From contig NZ_BAFP01000058.1 of assembly GCF_000308455.1 (NCBI RefSeq), positions 1 through 36,737 of the forward strand: DNA of 36,737 nucleotides, in the 5' to 3' direction. Positions 17,214 to 25,463 of this stretch are shown one piece after another. This DNA comes from Nocardia abscessus NBRC 100374. Lineage in GTDB: Bacteria > Actinomycetota > Actinomycetes > Mycobacteriales > Mycobacteriaceae. A model generated the notes under the pieces. It did no database searches and was not told where the DNA came from. It saw nothing but the letters and a program-made list of their open reading frames with translations. A program made the translations under genes and the position numbers. How positions within the stretch are numbered: position 1 is the first letter of the stretch; every line of letters starts with the position of its first letter.

Positions 17214-17462
17214 ACGTAACTCCGATGATACGGCAATCGAGTCAGGCGCGGGACCCAGAGTGCGATCCCGCCAGCTGGCAACTCAGCCAACCATCGCAAC
17301 GGCTCCAGTTCGATGCGCTCCAATGCGTGTCCGAGTCCGCCGATCAAGCACCAGTCGAGCCGTCGCCAACTATCGGTGCGTGTTATCCGATGATCGTGCG
17401 GTCCACTGCCTTCGCACATTGATCTTTCGAGGTCCAACCGCTGTCCACTCGATATGAGCCTG

Positions 17463-18410
17463 TCAGTGTGATCGGAGGCTCACGTCGGCGGGAATATGGC
17501 GCAGTCTCCGAATTTCCTGCAGTCGAGCTATTGCCCCGTCGATGGCGTTGGGCTGTATGCCTGCGTCTCCCGATGCTGCGCGCACTCGCTCGATATCGAA
17601 GTTGTCTACGGCGTGGAGCACTTCCGGTTCAAGTGTTTGCCCTTTCTGGAGGGCAACGAAGTCGGACCCAATCTCTACCCGTTACGGGTGAGCGGCCATG
17701 GGAAAGGACAGGCCGTGGTCGATGGCAACGAGGACGAGGTGGGTGCCGCGGTCGACGGTGCGATAGTTACGGCGATGGCGGTCCAACGCGCCGATGATGT
17801 AATCCAGAAACGCGACTTGCTGACGCTGAACCCTTGGACAAGCACCAACGTTGGCCACGTCCGCTGTGGAATCGACAAATTGTCGTATCATGCCGTCGCC
17901 GGAGCGCCGGCCGTCAGCATCTATGGAATCTTCGGTACTAGCGGTTGTGGGTATTCGACCGAACCCGAGAACTTCATCGACGCGGTACGCGGCGATTACC
18001 CTGCTGGTAAGGGCACCTGGTGCATTAATGAAGGGCAGGCCAGCGCGCTTCTCGCCCTTCGTAGGTTTGTAGATGTCTAGTTGACCATCGTCGGAGCGCA
18101 TCTTACGCATTGATTTCGCCGACGTGCCGCGTTTAACATCCTTGCGCATATCGCCGGTGAACTCGACCTCGGTAACCATTCGACGGGCTGCCATGACCGA
18201 CTCCAGGGCGCTGGGGCGATAGTTCCAATCTCGTGACAGTGGCGGCACCTGCATCGGATGCGGTTGACGCAATGTGCCGGCGTCTTCGATGAGATGCCGG
18301 CCGTGGCCGTCGGCGTTGTCCAACGCATGCACGCCGGCCTTCATAGCGCTACTTGTGTGTCGGAATTTGCGCTCGACCCAGCGCGTGCCCAGGTCCAGAG
18401 TCCGGGCCAA
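17463..18410 (-). pseudogene. PI3/4-kinase-like domain protein, broken by in-frame TAA
   Basis: A 242-codon minus frame carries kinase-like signatures: IYKPTKGE (nucleotide-binding lysine strand), a PTTA-to-GDGMIRQFVD strand, LDYIIGALDRHRRNY (catalytic loop, D210 and N215) and VAIDHGLSFP (metal-binding D231). It meets TAA at 17682-17684. The same frame then continues for 72 codons of clearly protein-like sequence (RVEIGSDFVALQKGQTLEPE up to LRRLRHIPADVSLRSH), ending in TGA at 17463. That tail fits the helical end expected for this fold, so the TAA is a nonsense mutation or is read through. The 5' side is also poor: the first possible start is TTG with no clear ribosome site. In phage and polymorphic-toxin proteins this domain is often a C-terminal module (general knowledge). 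A dead effector is the likely reading. Confidence 0.6.
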
Positions 18411-18883
18411 ATGGTCGGCATCCAGTATCCGGATGCACGGCCGACGACGTCAACAAGATCCGGGGTGACACTGTCTCTCACGTGCACGGTCTCGGCGGCG
18501 CCCTTGACCCGTTACCCGCTTCTCCGACGACGGAGTCGTGATCTGCGTTTCACGCTATATTCGCCAGCGTTCGTCCGCCATGCAGCAACAGGTCACCCCG
18601 ACAACCCGAGTGGGGCGCCCGGCAACCGCGCCCACGTGGTCCGACGATGCCGAACGGGTCGTTCCTCTTTACGCCTCGGTCGCACCGTTGATCGATGGCC
18701 GATCAGCCCTCCGGACCGGTGATCGTGAGTTCCGCAGTCCCATCGGTGATCAGATAGAACTCGACCTCCTCGCATCACACCACAGTCGGCCCTACCTCTA
18801 CGGCGGTCGCCTCCTTCAGGTAGCCCGCACCCAGGCTCGACCTGGACGCGGGCCTCCGCATGGATTTCGACGCGCGCAGGGAC
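18411..18883. other. Gene-poor stretch with remnants
   Basis: About 470 bp between the broken kinase-like gene and the second secreted protein. Two short minus-strand pieces read like protein but lack starts. One is KGAAETVHVRDSVTPDLVDV near 18430-18510, possibly the lost 5' part of the kinase-like gene in another frame. The other is EEVEFYLITDGTAELTITG near 18710-18770, a beta-strand-rich scrap. No intact gene. Confidence 0.35.
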
Positions 18884-19750
18884 TCAACTTCTGGAAAGCG
18901 ATCCGATATTCAGCGCGTATGAGGTTCCGCTGGCGTCGGTGCCAGCCATGACCGAGGATTGGTGCCCATTCTCAGCGGCAATCGTCCAGAAGGTCATGGT
19001 TTCGCCGCCGCAGTGTTGGACCGACGGTGCCAGGACGGCGGTATTACCGTCGGCATGCAGGGTCCAGGCGCAGCCGTTGTCGGTACGCGCCACGATGGTT
19101 CCGTCGTTGCCCGGAGCGATTGTCACCATTCCGGTTTTGGTGATCGGTGGCGCGGTGAGGATGTTGACGAGTTTGAGCGGGTCGGGTTGGTCGTAGGTCC
19201 ACCGGCCCTCGAATCGTCGCATCGTTTCGGCCCGGCTCTCCGTTCCGGTCTTCGTCCGTCTGCCGTCTGTCAGTCCGAAGCTGAATTCCACTCCACCGTT
19301 GTAGCTGGTGGCGTGCAGCGTTTCCCGCATGCGACCAGCGCCGTCCATTGTCACTCGCCATGAGTCGATGTTGTAGCCGGAGCCGATGACCTTGTTGAAG
19401 CAGTACTGGTCTCGGGAGGCCAGCTCGAGCCGGTCGGACAGGACCTCGAAATGCCAGGTGCACCCCTGGTCGGTCCGGCCCGTGACGCCGCCGCCAGCGT
19501 CACGTTCGAAGGTGATGTTGCCGATCTGCGGTATCCGTACCGGCGTCCCGAAAAGGTTCATCACCGCGATATTGGTATCACCGGCGGGTTGGTCGTAGTT
19601 CCAGGTGCCCAGGTAGCTATCGGTTCGATCAGGTGGCGCGGCTGACGTGACGATGGGCGGCGTGATTGCCGCTCCCGTCGTTGCGGCGAAGGCAACCGTC
19701 GCCATCGTCAGCAGGCTCCGGCAGATGGCTTCTCGTGTGTGGCGTGCCAT
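18884..19750 (-). CDS. Secreted two-repeat (GTW/GCTW) protein, paralogue 2
   Basis: A 288-residue exported protein with a Sec signal (MARHTREAICRSLLTMATVA, cut near TSA-AP). Two units repeat. Unit 1 has YLGTWNYDQPAGD, GRTDQGCTW, a cysteine near RDQYC, and DSWRVTMDG. Unit 2 has FEGRWTYDQPDP, ARTDNGCAW, HADGNTAVLAPSVQHC, and FWTIAAENG. The ends match too: GTD, one or two residues, then a Gly/Ser and a GSL close. It is clearly homologous to the protein at 15523-16434. AGGAGACACCC precedes the ATG. The start lies only 47 bp after the stop of the FAD oxidase gene on the same strand, so the two are probably co-transcribed. It may bind or assist the exported oxidase, but that is inference. Confidence 0.85.
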   Translation of the reverse strand: MARHTREAICRSLLTMATVAFAATTGAAITPPIVTSAAPPDRTDSYLGTWNYDQPAGDTNIAVMNLFGTPVRIPQIGNITFERDAGGGVTGRTDQGCTWHFEVLSDRLELASRDQYCFNKVIGSGYNIDSWRVTMDGAGRMRETLHATSYNGGVEFSFGLTDGRRTKTGTESRAETMRRFEGRWTYDQPDPLKLVNILTAPPITKTGMVTIAPGNDGTIVARTDNGCAWTLHADGNTAVLAPSVQHCGGETMTFWTIAAENGHQSSVMAGTDASGTSYALNIGSLSRS

Positions 19751-19797
19751 GGGTGTCTCCTATGCCCTGGTGGGCGCAATCATTGAGTTCAGTGCTG

Positions 19798-21246
19798 TCA
19801 GGTGAGGACGGAGTAGTTGCTGCGGAACACGCTGCCTGGGTCGACGCGGCGCTTTATTCCGCGGAGCCGGGTGAGCACATCGGGCGTGAAGGCATCGCCG
19901 GCCGATTGCCCTGGCGCCAGGAATGTGAACGGCGTACGGCTGCTGAGACGCGGGCCCAGTGCCGAGCGGTAGTCCTGCACTCGAGCCCGGATGGCAACCG
20001 CGGCATCCGGCGTTGTCGGGAGGCCTTGGAAAGTGATCTGGTACGGCTCTGCGAGCGCACCGGCCGGACTGTCGGAAGGGCGCGTGAAGGCACCCCCGAG
20101 GTGGCGGATCTGCACGATGAGTAGTGGGTCGATCGGTTTGGCCAGCAGCTGCTGAACCGTATCGTCGTCCAGGCCGGTCATCAGCTGCGTGTGGCCCTGT
20201 GCCCGGCCCGGCGTTGTCGGCTCGGCTGCAATAGAGCCGAGTTCGGTAATCGGCAGGGCACGTCGGTTGTCGGAGATGCGGCCACCGATGCCATCGAACC
20301 GCCTCAGCAACGCTTCCCCCGCAGCAATCTCACCCAGGTAAGCCGTGTCGATGCCGACCATCGGCCTGCCGGCGCCGGGAGGTTTGAGCAAATTCAGCCA
20401 GACGCTCAGCTCGTCGGCGGCTTCGGCGGTAACCACCCGGAATGCTTCCAGCACCTGTGACGCCCGGTCGACAGGCCATAGCATCCGTCCTCCGTACAGC
20501 GCGGGCGCGGGATAGAGGTCGAGTTCCATTGCCGTGACCAGCGCGAAGTCGCCGCCGCCGCCGCGCAGCGCCCAGAACAGCTCGGACTCGGAGTCAGCGG
20601 TCACGCGAACCGCGTTGCCTTCGGCGTCGACCACTTCGAACGCGGTCACGCTGTCGGCAGCCCACCCATGTTTGCGGCCGAACCAGCTCATTCCGGCGCC
20701 GAGCGTATAGCCGACCACGCTGACCGCCGGGGTGCTGCCGGCCAGCCCGGTCAGGCCATGCGGCGCTACCGCTGCCTGCAGCTGTCCCCAGGAGACGCCA
20801 GCGCCGACACGCACGGATCGGGCAACGGTGTCGACGCGCACTTCGTCGAGCCGCTTCGTGCGAACCAGAATCGTGCCGTTCGTTCCACCCGAGGCACCAT
20901 GGCCACTGGGTTGGACCGATATCGCGGCGCCGGCGCGGCGGGCATACCGGACGAGCGCCGTAGCGTCGGCAGCATCGGCCACTTCCGCCACTGCGGTCAC
21001 CGACTGGTCGACGGCCAGATTGAACGGCATGCGCGCTTGGTCGAATCCGTCATCTCCCGGCAGCAGCATTCGGCCGCGGATCACCGAACGCAGATCACCG
21101 CCAGTCGACGAATCGGCACGGACGCTGCCACCATCATTTGAACATGCGGCCAGTGCCACGGATACGGCAAGCCCGCCGCCTAGGGCCAAGAAGCGGCGCC
21201 GATCAGCGTCGAAATTGGTCGCCCTTCCAATGCCTCGCGTAGGCAT
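19798..21246 (-). CDS. Tat-exported FAD-linked oxidase (PCMH/BBE type)
   Basis: A 482-residue flavoprotein of the berberine-bridge-enzyme-like oxidase group. The N-terminus has a twin-arginine motif (R16-R-R-F-L-A-L) and a lipobox ending at C35 (ALAAC), so it is probably a Tat-exported lipoprotein. The FAD-binding PCMH domain spans roughly 80-250: ISVQPSGHGASGG, in which the His equivalent can attach flavin covalently, VRVGAGVSWGQL, and GGGGDFALVTAMELDLYPAP. The BBE region closes the chain with VDPGSVFRSNYSV. The second flavin-linking Cys of bicovalent enzymes is not evident: the GYTLGAGMSWFGR segment lacks it. Such enzymes oxidise sugars or secondary metabolites with O2. The secreted two-repeat gene follows after 47 bp. 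AGAGGT precedes the ATG. Confidence 0.88.
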   Translation of the reverse strand: MPTRGIGRATNFDADRRRFLALGGGLAVSVALAACSNDGGSVRADSSTGGDLRSVIRGRMLLPGDDGFDQARMPFNLAVDQSVTAVAEVADAADATALVRYARRAGAAISVQPSGHGASGGTNGTILVRTKRLDEVRVDTVARSVRVGAGVSWGQLQAAVAPHGLTGLAGSTPAVSVVGYTLGAGMSWFGRKHGWAADSVTAFEVVDAEGNAVRVTADSESELFWALRGGGGDFALVTAMELDLYPAPALYGGRMLWPVDRASQVLEAFRVVTAEAADELSVWLNLLKPPGAGRPMVGIDTAYLGEIAAGEALLRRFDGIGGRISDNRRALPITELGSIAAEPTTPGRAQGHTQLMTGLDDDTVQQLLAKPIDPLLIVQIRHLGGAFTRPSDSPAGALAEPYQITFQGLPTTPDAAVAIRARVQDYRSALGPRLSSRTPFTFLAPGQSAGDAFTPDVLTRLRGIKRRVDPGSVFRSNYSVLT

Positions 21247-21267
21247 TCATGTACCTCTATTCAACAA

Positions 21268-21462
21268 TCATGTGCGTAATAACGGTGGCACTACGGATCC
21301 GACGTCGACATGATGCGGCGATCGGCCGTCAACCTCGCCGGTGGCCAGGCCGCTGTACAGCGACCGAGCGAGGACGCTGCCGGACGTATTCAGGAGTGCC
21401 CCGATGTGATCGAAGAGCTGGCTGTCGCATTCCACGATCGCCGAAGGCGGCAACCGGCTCAA
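21268..21462 (-). CDS. Small frame directly upstream of the FAD oxidase
   Basis: A 64-codon frame (TTG start) with strongly GC-biased third positions and a protein-like product, including AIVECDSQLFDHIGALLNTS and LARSLYSGLATGEVDG. It ends 21 bp before the oxidase start and lies downstream of a consensus TATAAT (21495-21500, minus). No ribosome site precedes the TTG. It may be a real small leader protein or the tail of a truncated regulator gene. No family recognised. Confidence 0.3.
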   Translation of the reverse strand: MSRLPPSAIVECDSQLFDHIGALLNTSGSVLARSLYSGLATGEVDGRSPHHVDVGSVVPPLLRT

Positions 21463-21494
21463 GTATGCACGTTAAATGACCATCATGCAAGTAT

Positions 21495-21500
21495 ATTATA
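21495..21500 (-). promoter_or_regulatory. -10 hexamer TATAAT upstream of FAD oxidase operon
   Basis: A perfect TATAAT on the minus strand in an AT-rich island (21480-21520). The -35 region is not consensus (CGTCTC at 17 bp), so an activator or extended contacts may be needed. It would start transcription about 240 bp before the FAD oxidase gene. Confidence 0.45.
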
Positions 21501-22583
21501 TGATAGTCGTAATACATGAGACGATCTTCGCGCTGGCCCGACCGGGGAGCTCCTGAATTTCCCGGGGTAGCTGCGTCGCGTTCGTGCACGACTCGTTCCG
21601 CCGCTGGCGCAAGGAGCGTTTGAGCTCGTCCATCGACTGGCCACCACCGGCGCCCAGCATCGACGATGCACATCTTCGACGCACCCACCCAGGCGAAGCA
21701 TCGCGCGATTCCCGAACATGGACGGATCGAAGGCCGGTGGACGCCGCCTGGATGCTCACGCCGTCGGCGCGAGCCGCGCGGACTGCGGCGTAGCGATCAC
21801 GGGTCCGGAAGACCCACTGCCGGGCGGTTCCGTTGACGACTCGATCACTTTCGTCCGATCGAATGACTTGCCCGTGATGGTTGCCAGCCCCGGGTTGCGC
21901 CCATGCCCGACACGGTCAGCGATTGCGGCGAAAGTCGATCGTTGCCGGACCGAGGCCGCCGAAGGCCGCGACTGCCGGAACCGCTCGTACAGCGTGTGCC
22001 AGCGGTCATTGATTGCGAACGGCCGCCCAGTCGAGGCGGTGACCAGGCGACCACATCCGCTGGTCGGCATTGATGGGCAGATCAAACGATGGCGCTGATC
22101 AACAGGACGCCCACCATGAGCAGTAGCGCGACGATCGGCAGCGCCATCGCGCGGCACCCTGCTGCGGCAACCGTCCGACGACGACAACGGTGGTTGCCGC
22201 CATCGCCGGAAGCGTTGCTGAATAGCATCGGGCCGTTTGCAATTCCGACGCGCACGCATATGACGCCTTCTATTCAGCCGTCCCGCAAAGGGTGCCGGCC
22301 CAGCCTCTAGTGGCGCGCCCATGCGTCCTTCGGTGGATCGCAGAGACGGCCCCGCGCCTATGGCGGTCATCCCGTCGATCAGCGCAATTCCCGCGGCGGG
22401 TCATGTCATGGCCAACAGGACGCAACCGATCTGGGTCGGCCATCCGCGGGCGTAACACTCCACCACAGGTGACTCCGAGAGCCAGCCGACCGTCCGATTT
22501 CCGACCACCCGGACAAAGGCCGTATGCAGAAGGCCAACTGCAACAGACTCTCCGCGATCGCGAAGACGCCTGCCGCGAGCTGG
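21501..22583. other. Gene-poor stretch, probably decayed
   Basis: About 1.08 kb with no intact gene. The minus strand holds disconnected protein-like scraps. These include NDRWHTLYERFRQSRPSA with a following VIESSTEPPGSG near 21790-22030, which is faintly like IS5-type transposases. There is also a single hydrophobic helix MALPIVALLLMVGVLLISAIV near 22085-22150, and GVFAIAESLLQLAFCI near 22550. They sit in different frames, as after several frameshifts. A dead transposase next to a dead membrane protein is one reading, held weakly. Confidence 0.35.
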
Positions 22584-22952
22584 TCAGTCGAGCACGTCCG
22601 CGGGCCCCGCGTCGATGGTGGTTGTGCACACCATGGGACGGGCGCTGAGGTCGAGCTCGGGGTCCTCGTTCATCTGCTGGATCGCTTGCTGCCAGTCGGC
22701 ATTCGTCCGCGCCACGTCCAGCGCGGTACCGCTCTCCCACTCCCCCACCATGACAAAGGTCAGCTCAGCAGGGTCAGTCAGCACTTGGAGCATTCGCACA
22801 CGAACAAAGCCCGGCGCCGCCATCATGCAGCGGGCGGTGCCCTTCCAGTGGCTCAGGAATCGGTCCTTCTGGGGAGCGGGCACCGAGAAGATGTTGAGGA
22901 AAGTCACGGACTGGTCGGTAGCGGCCGGAGCAAGGTCGGCGGGATTCGTCAT
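22584..22952 (-). CDS. ABM-fold (antibiotic biosynthesis monooxygenase) protein 1
   Basis: A 122-residue protein of the ABM dimeric alpha/beta-barrel superfamily: VTFLNIFSVPAPQKDRFLSHW (strand 1 and helix 1), APGFVRVRMLQ (helix/strand), ELTFVMVGEWES (strand) and DWQQAIQQMNEDPEL (helix). Superfamily members are cofactor-free oxygenases of quinones or aromatics, or haem-degrading enzymes. By ungapped count it is about 66% identical to the protein at 28972-29340. The ATG directly abuts a 21-bp inverted repeat (22953-22973) and is divergent from a MarR gene 46 bp away, so repression by that MarR protein is likely. A quinone or phenol stress substrate is the natural guess, not shown by sequence. 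Confidence 0.88.
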   Translation of the reverse strand: MTNPADLAPAATDQSVTFLNIFSVPAPQKDRFLSHWKGTARCMMAAPGFVRVRMLQVLTDPAELTFVMVGEWESGTALDVARTNADWQQAIQQMNEDPELDLSARPMVCTTTIDAGPADVLD

Positions 22953-22973
22953 ATTGTCACCTTAGATGACAAT
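22953..22973. promoter_or_regulatory. MarR operator ATTGTCA-N7-TGACAAT (copy 1)
   Basis: A 21-bp repeat with perfect 7-bp half-sites ATTGTCA and TGACAAT around CCTTAGA. It fills the gap directly before the ABM gene start and lies within 26 bp of the divergent MarR start. Read toward the ABM gene it also contains AAGGTGA, the likely ribosome site, so bound repressor would cover transcription start and leader. A nearly identical site precedes the second ABM gene. Confidence 0.75.
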
Positions 22974-22998
22974 CAAGTTGTTTTGCTACCCTTAGCGT

Positions 22999-23478
22999 GT
23001 GCCGAATCAGCCACTGGATGACCGCGGGGTCTTCCTGCTCTCCCAAATCGGCCATCATGTTGCGCACAGGTTCGCCGCGGGCCTTGCGCCAATCGGGCTC
23101 GCACCCGCGCATTTCGGGATCCTCAGTCATCTCGCAGCCGCCGACGGACGCAGCCAGCAAGAGCTGGCCGATCTGCTGCATGTCCATCGCAATGCCATGG
23201 TCAGGCTCGTCGATGAGCTGGAAGAACGCGGACTTGTAAGACGCAGTCCGCACCCGTCCGACCGCCGCGCCCACGCGGTGCACCTCACCGATCACGCACA
23301 TCAGGTACTGGAAGCTGCCGCAGCACAAGCGCAAGCCATTGAGGACGAGGTTCTCGCGCCGCTCGACGAGGCGGAGCGCACCCATCTCATCTACCAGCTG
23401 CGCCGTCTGTCCGCACACGCCGGATTGCCTCCCGGCGTGCACCCCGGCTTGCAACGCCGCCGCCGCTTGACACCCTGA
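22999..23478 (+). CDS. MarR-family repressor divergent from ABM gene 1
   Basis: A 159-residue winged-helix regulator. The HTH includes APAHFGILSHLAAADGRSQQ, ELADLLHVHRNAMVRLVDEL (recognition helix) and the wing ERGLVRRSPHPSDRRAHAVHL with the DRRAH signature of MarR proteins. The last 20 residues are Arg/Pro-rich. The GTG start has no ribosome site, and a TACCCT -10-like hexamer ends seven bases before it (22987-22992), so the transcript is probably leaderless. The operator at 22953-22973 lies across the expected -35 region. This gene is therefore the best candidate for the protein that binds the ATTGTCA sites and so controls both ABM genes. Confidence 0.88.
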   Translation: MPNQPLDDRGVFLLSQIGHHVAHRFAAGLAPIGLAPAHFGILSHLAAADGRSQQELADLLHVHRNAMVRLVDELEERGLVRRSPHPSDRRAHAVHLTDHAHQVLEAAAAQAQAIEDEVLAPLDEAERTHLIYQLRRLSAHAGLPPGVHPGLQRRRRLTP

Positions 23479-23871
23479 CCCGCCGGTGCGTCAGATGACA
23501 CCGCTCTACAGATCGAGCGGACACGAGGCCAGGCCGAGAGCCATAGGCCGCTATGACCAGCAGGGTGTCGTTCTCTGATACCAGGCTCTCAGCGACGAAT
23601 TCCGTTCGGTTGCCCTGGTTCCGGTCGCGCAGTGAGCGGCGGCGACCGGCCGATTCGGTGCTGAGTGCCGACCCAGCGCGTGGCGCAGACGTTTCTCGCC
23701 CGTCTGCGCGGCGCCTCGTTCAAGCCACCACCCAACCGTGCCTCCGCGTGGCATGACTGCCGCTCGGTCGATGCCGCGGCGCTCGAGTACGCCTCCTGCC
23801 ATGAAAGCTTGCTCATGGCGGCATCACCTTTTGCATTGGCGTTCATACCGTGACGGTTGGATAGTGAGGCT
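23479..23871. other. Gene-free stretch
   Basis: About 390 bp between the MarR gene and the CTP-synthase-related gene. A minus-strand frame starting MSKLSWQEAYSSAAAS, with AAAAGGTGA upstream, turns into Arg-rich text and is probably not real or is truncated. No repeat or RNA gene seen. Confidence 0.4.
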
Positions 23872-24567
23872 ATGGACGGGACTCTGCACGTCGCGATCAT
23901 CGGCGATTATGACGCGTCGTTCGCCCCACACCAGGCGACCGACGCGGCGCTCCAGCACGCCGCCACGCGACTCGGTGTCGGCGTAGAGGCCCGGTGGTTG
24001 GCAACCGAGCCTCTCGAAGCCGACCTGACCGAGGTCGAGGCCGCCGATGTGCTGTGGTGCGCACCGGGCAGCCCCTACCGGAGCCTGGCCGGCGCACTCG
24101 CTGCGCTGCGGTACGGCCGCGAACGGGGCATCCCCACGCTGGGCACGTGCGGCGGCTGCCAGCACATGGTGATCGAGTACGCCCGCCACGTGCTCGGTTT
24201 CCAGGACGCTCAGCACGCCGAGTACGACCCTTACGCGTCGAACCTGTTCGTCTCGGAGTTGACCTGTTCGCTTGCCGGCAAGACCATGCCCGTCACCCTC
24301 ACCGCTGGGACCCGCGTCGCGGACCTATACGGCAAAGCCGAGGTCGAGGAACAGTACTACTGCAACTTCGGTCTCAACCCGGCGCACCAGAGCACCCTGA
24401 ATGACGGCGGCTTTCTCGTGACCGGCGTGGACAAAGATGGCGAGGCCCGGGTACTCGAGCTCCCCGAACACCCGTTCTACATGGCTACCTTGTTCGTGCC
24501 CCAGGCACGGTCACGTCCGGATCTCCCACACCCCCTGATCGTAGGACTGCTGAGGGCGGCCCTGTGA
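23872..24567 (+). CDS. CTP-synthase C-terminal-like atypical glutaminase domain protein
   Basis: A 231-residue class I glutamine amidotransferase-like protein related to the C-terminal half of CTP synthase, without the synthetase domain. The nucleophile elbow reads GTCGGCQHMVIEYARHVLG (C93). It matches the GTCGGFQH signature of the family known as CTP synthase C-terminal region-related (seleno)protein. The usual catalytic His-Glu motif FHPE is replaced by FVPQ near residues 213-216 (within HPFYMATLFVPQ), so classical glutaminase activity is doubtful. This replacement is, as I recall, typical of the family. The ATG at 23872 is chosen; a TTG five codons earlier is possible. Its TGA overlaps the GTG of the LysR gene by four bases, so the two genes are co-expressed. 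Confidence 0.82.
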   Translation: MDGTLHVAIIGDYDASFAPHQATDAALQHAATRLGVGVEARWLATEPLEADLTEVEAADVLWCAPGSPYRSLAGALAALRYGRERGIPTLGTCGGCQHMVIEYARHVLGFQDAQHAEYDPYASNLFVSELTCSLAGKTMPVTLTAGTRVADLYGKAEVEEQYYCNFGLNPAHQSTLNDGGFLVTGVDKDGEARVLELPEHPFYMATLFVPQARSRPDLPHPLIVGLLRAAL

Positions 24568-25463
24568 CGTTCACCCAGCTCCGGATCCTGCAGGCAGTGG
24601 CTCGTGCCGGCAACATGACACGGGCGGCCGAACAGCTGGTCACGACGCAGTCCGCTGTCAGCCACGCGCTCCGGGGGTTGGAGAACGAGCTCGGGATCGC
24701 CCTGCTGGTCAGGGGAAATCGCAGCGTAAGCCTCACAACGGCTGGTCGGGCAGTACTCCGGCGCGCGGCGCTCATCCTTACCCAGATCGAGGCGTTGGAA
24801 CAGGACGTGGCAGCAGCGAAAGGCCAGAATCGCGGCAGCCTCCGCATCGGAGCCATCCCCAGCGCCAACGCCCGCCTGCTACCGCCGATCCTGCGCACCT
24901 TCGGCCAGGCATACCCCCGAGTGCGGCTAGCCGTGATGGAGGGCTCGGACGACGAAGTTGTCGAATGGCTGCAGACCGGAGCTGCCGACATAGCCACCGT
25001 AACCCGCACAGTGCCCGGCTTGGTGACGCACGTACTCGCAACCGACCGCATGCTGGCCGTACTGCCGATCGAACACGAACTGAGTGTCCGGCACTCGATA
25101 TCGGTCACACAGCTGGCTCGCCATCCGTTCATCATGTCCACCGGTGGGTGCGAGCCGCTGATCACAGCGCTGGCCGAGGACGCCGACGTCATTTTGCGGT
25201 GCCACTATCGGGTACGCGACGTGAACAGCATCCTCGCCATGGTCGCCGAGGGGCTCGGCGTGAGCATCGTCCCCGAGCTGTCTATACCTGCCCATCGCGC
25301 GGATGTGCATGCAATCCCCATCGAGCCCGCGGCCGAGCGGGCGGTCCTTCTCGCCCTGCCACCGGACCCGCTGCCGGCGGCCACAGCTTTCGCTGAGCTA
25401 GCTGCAGCGACCACGGCCACCCAGCATCACGCGAGAGCGGAGTACAGCTCACGCTTCCTATAG
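24564..25463 (+). CDS. LysR-family transcriptional regulator
   Basis: A 299-residue LTTR. The N-terminal HTH is MTFTQLRILQAVARAGNMTR, then AAEQLVTTQSAVSHALRGLE (recognition helix), ENELGIALLVRGNRSVSLT and a linker helix to residue 90. The periplasmic-binding-protein-like effector domain spans 92-290, with GSLRIGAIPSANARLLPPIL opening subdomain I and GLGVSIVPELSI closing the hinge. The GTG start forms a GTGA overlap with the upstream CTP-synthase-related gene, unusual for LysR genes, which are normally divergent from their targets. It probably controls its own operon or the downstream region. The effector is unknown. Confidence 0.9.
   Translation: MTFTQLRILQAVARAGNMTRAAEQLVTTQSAVSHALRGLENELGIALLVRGNRSVSLTTAGRAVLRRAALILTQIEALEQDVAAAKGQNRGSLRIGAIPSANARLLPPILRTFGQAYPRVRLAVMEGSDDEVVEWLQTGAADIATVTRTVPGLVTHVLATDRMLAVLPIEHELSVRHSISVTQLARHPFIMSTGGCEPLITALAEDADVILRCHYRVRDVNSILAMVAEGLGVSIVPELSIPAHRADVHAIPIEPAAERAVLLALPPDPLPAATAFAELAAATTATQHHARAEYSSRFL

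Noticed and set aside
17496..18080. Plus-strand frame opposite the kinase-like gene
   Set aside because: Its product reads smoothly in places, but the minus frame carries the catalytic motifs of a kinase-like fold, including beyond the TAA.
21756..22370. Minus-strand frame as an intact IS5-type transposase
   Set aside because: Only one short phrase is reminiscent. There is no DDE triad, no terminal inverted repeats and no target duplication that I can see.
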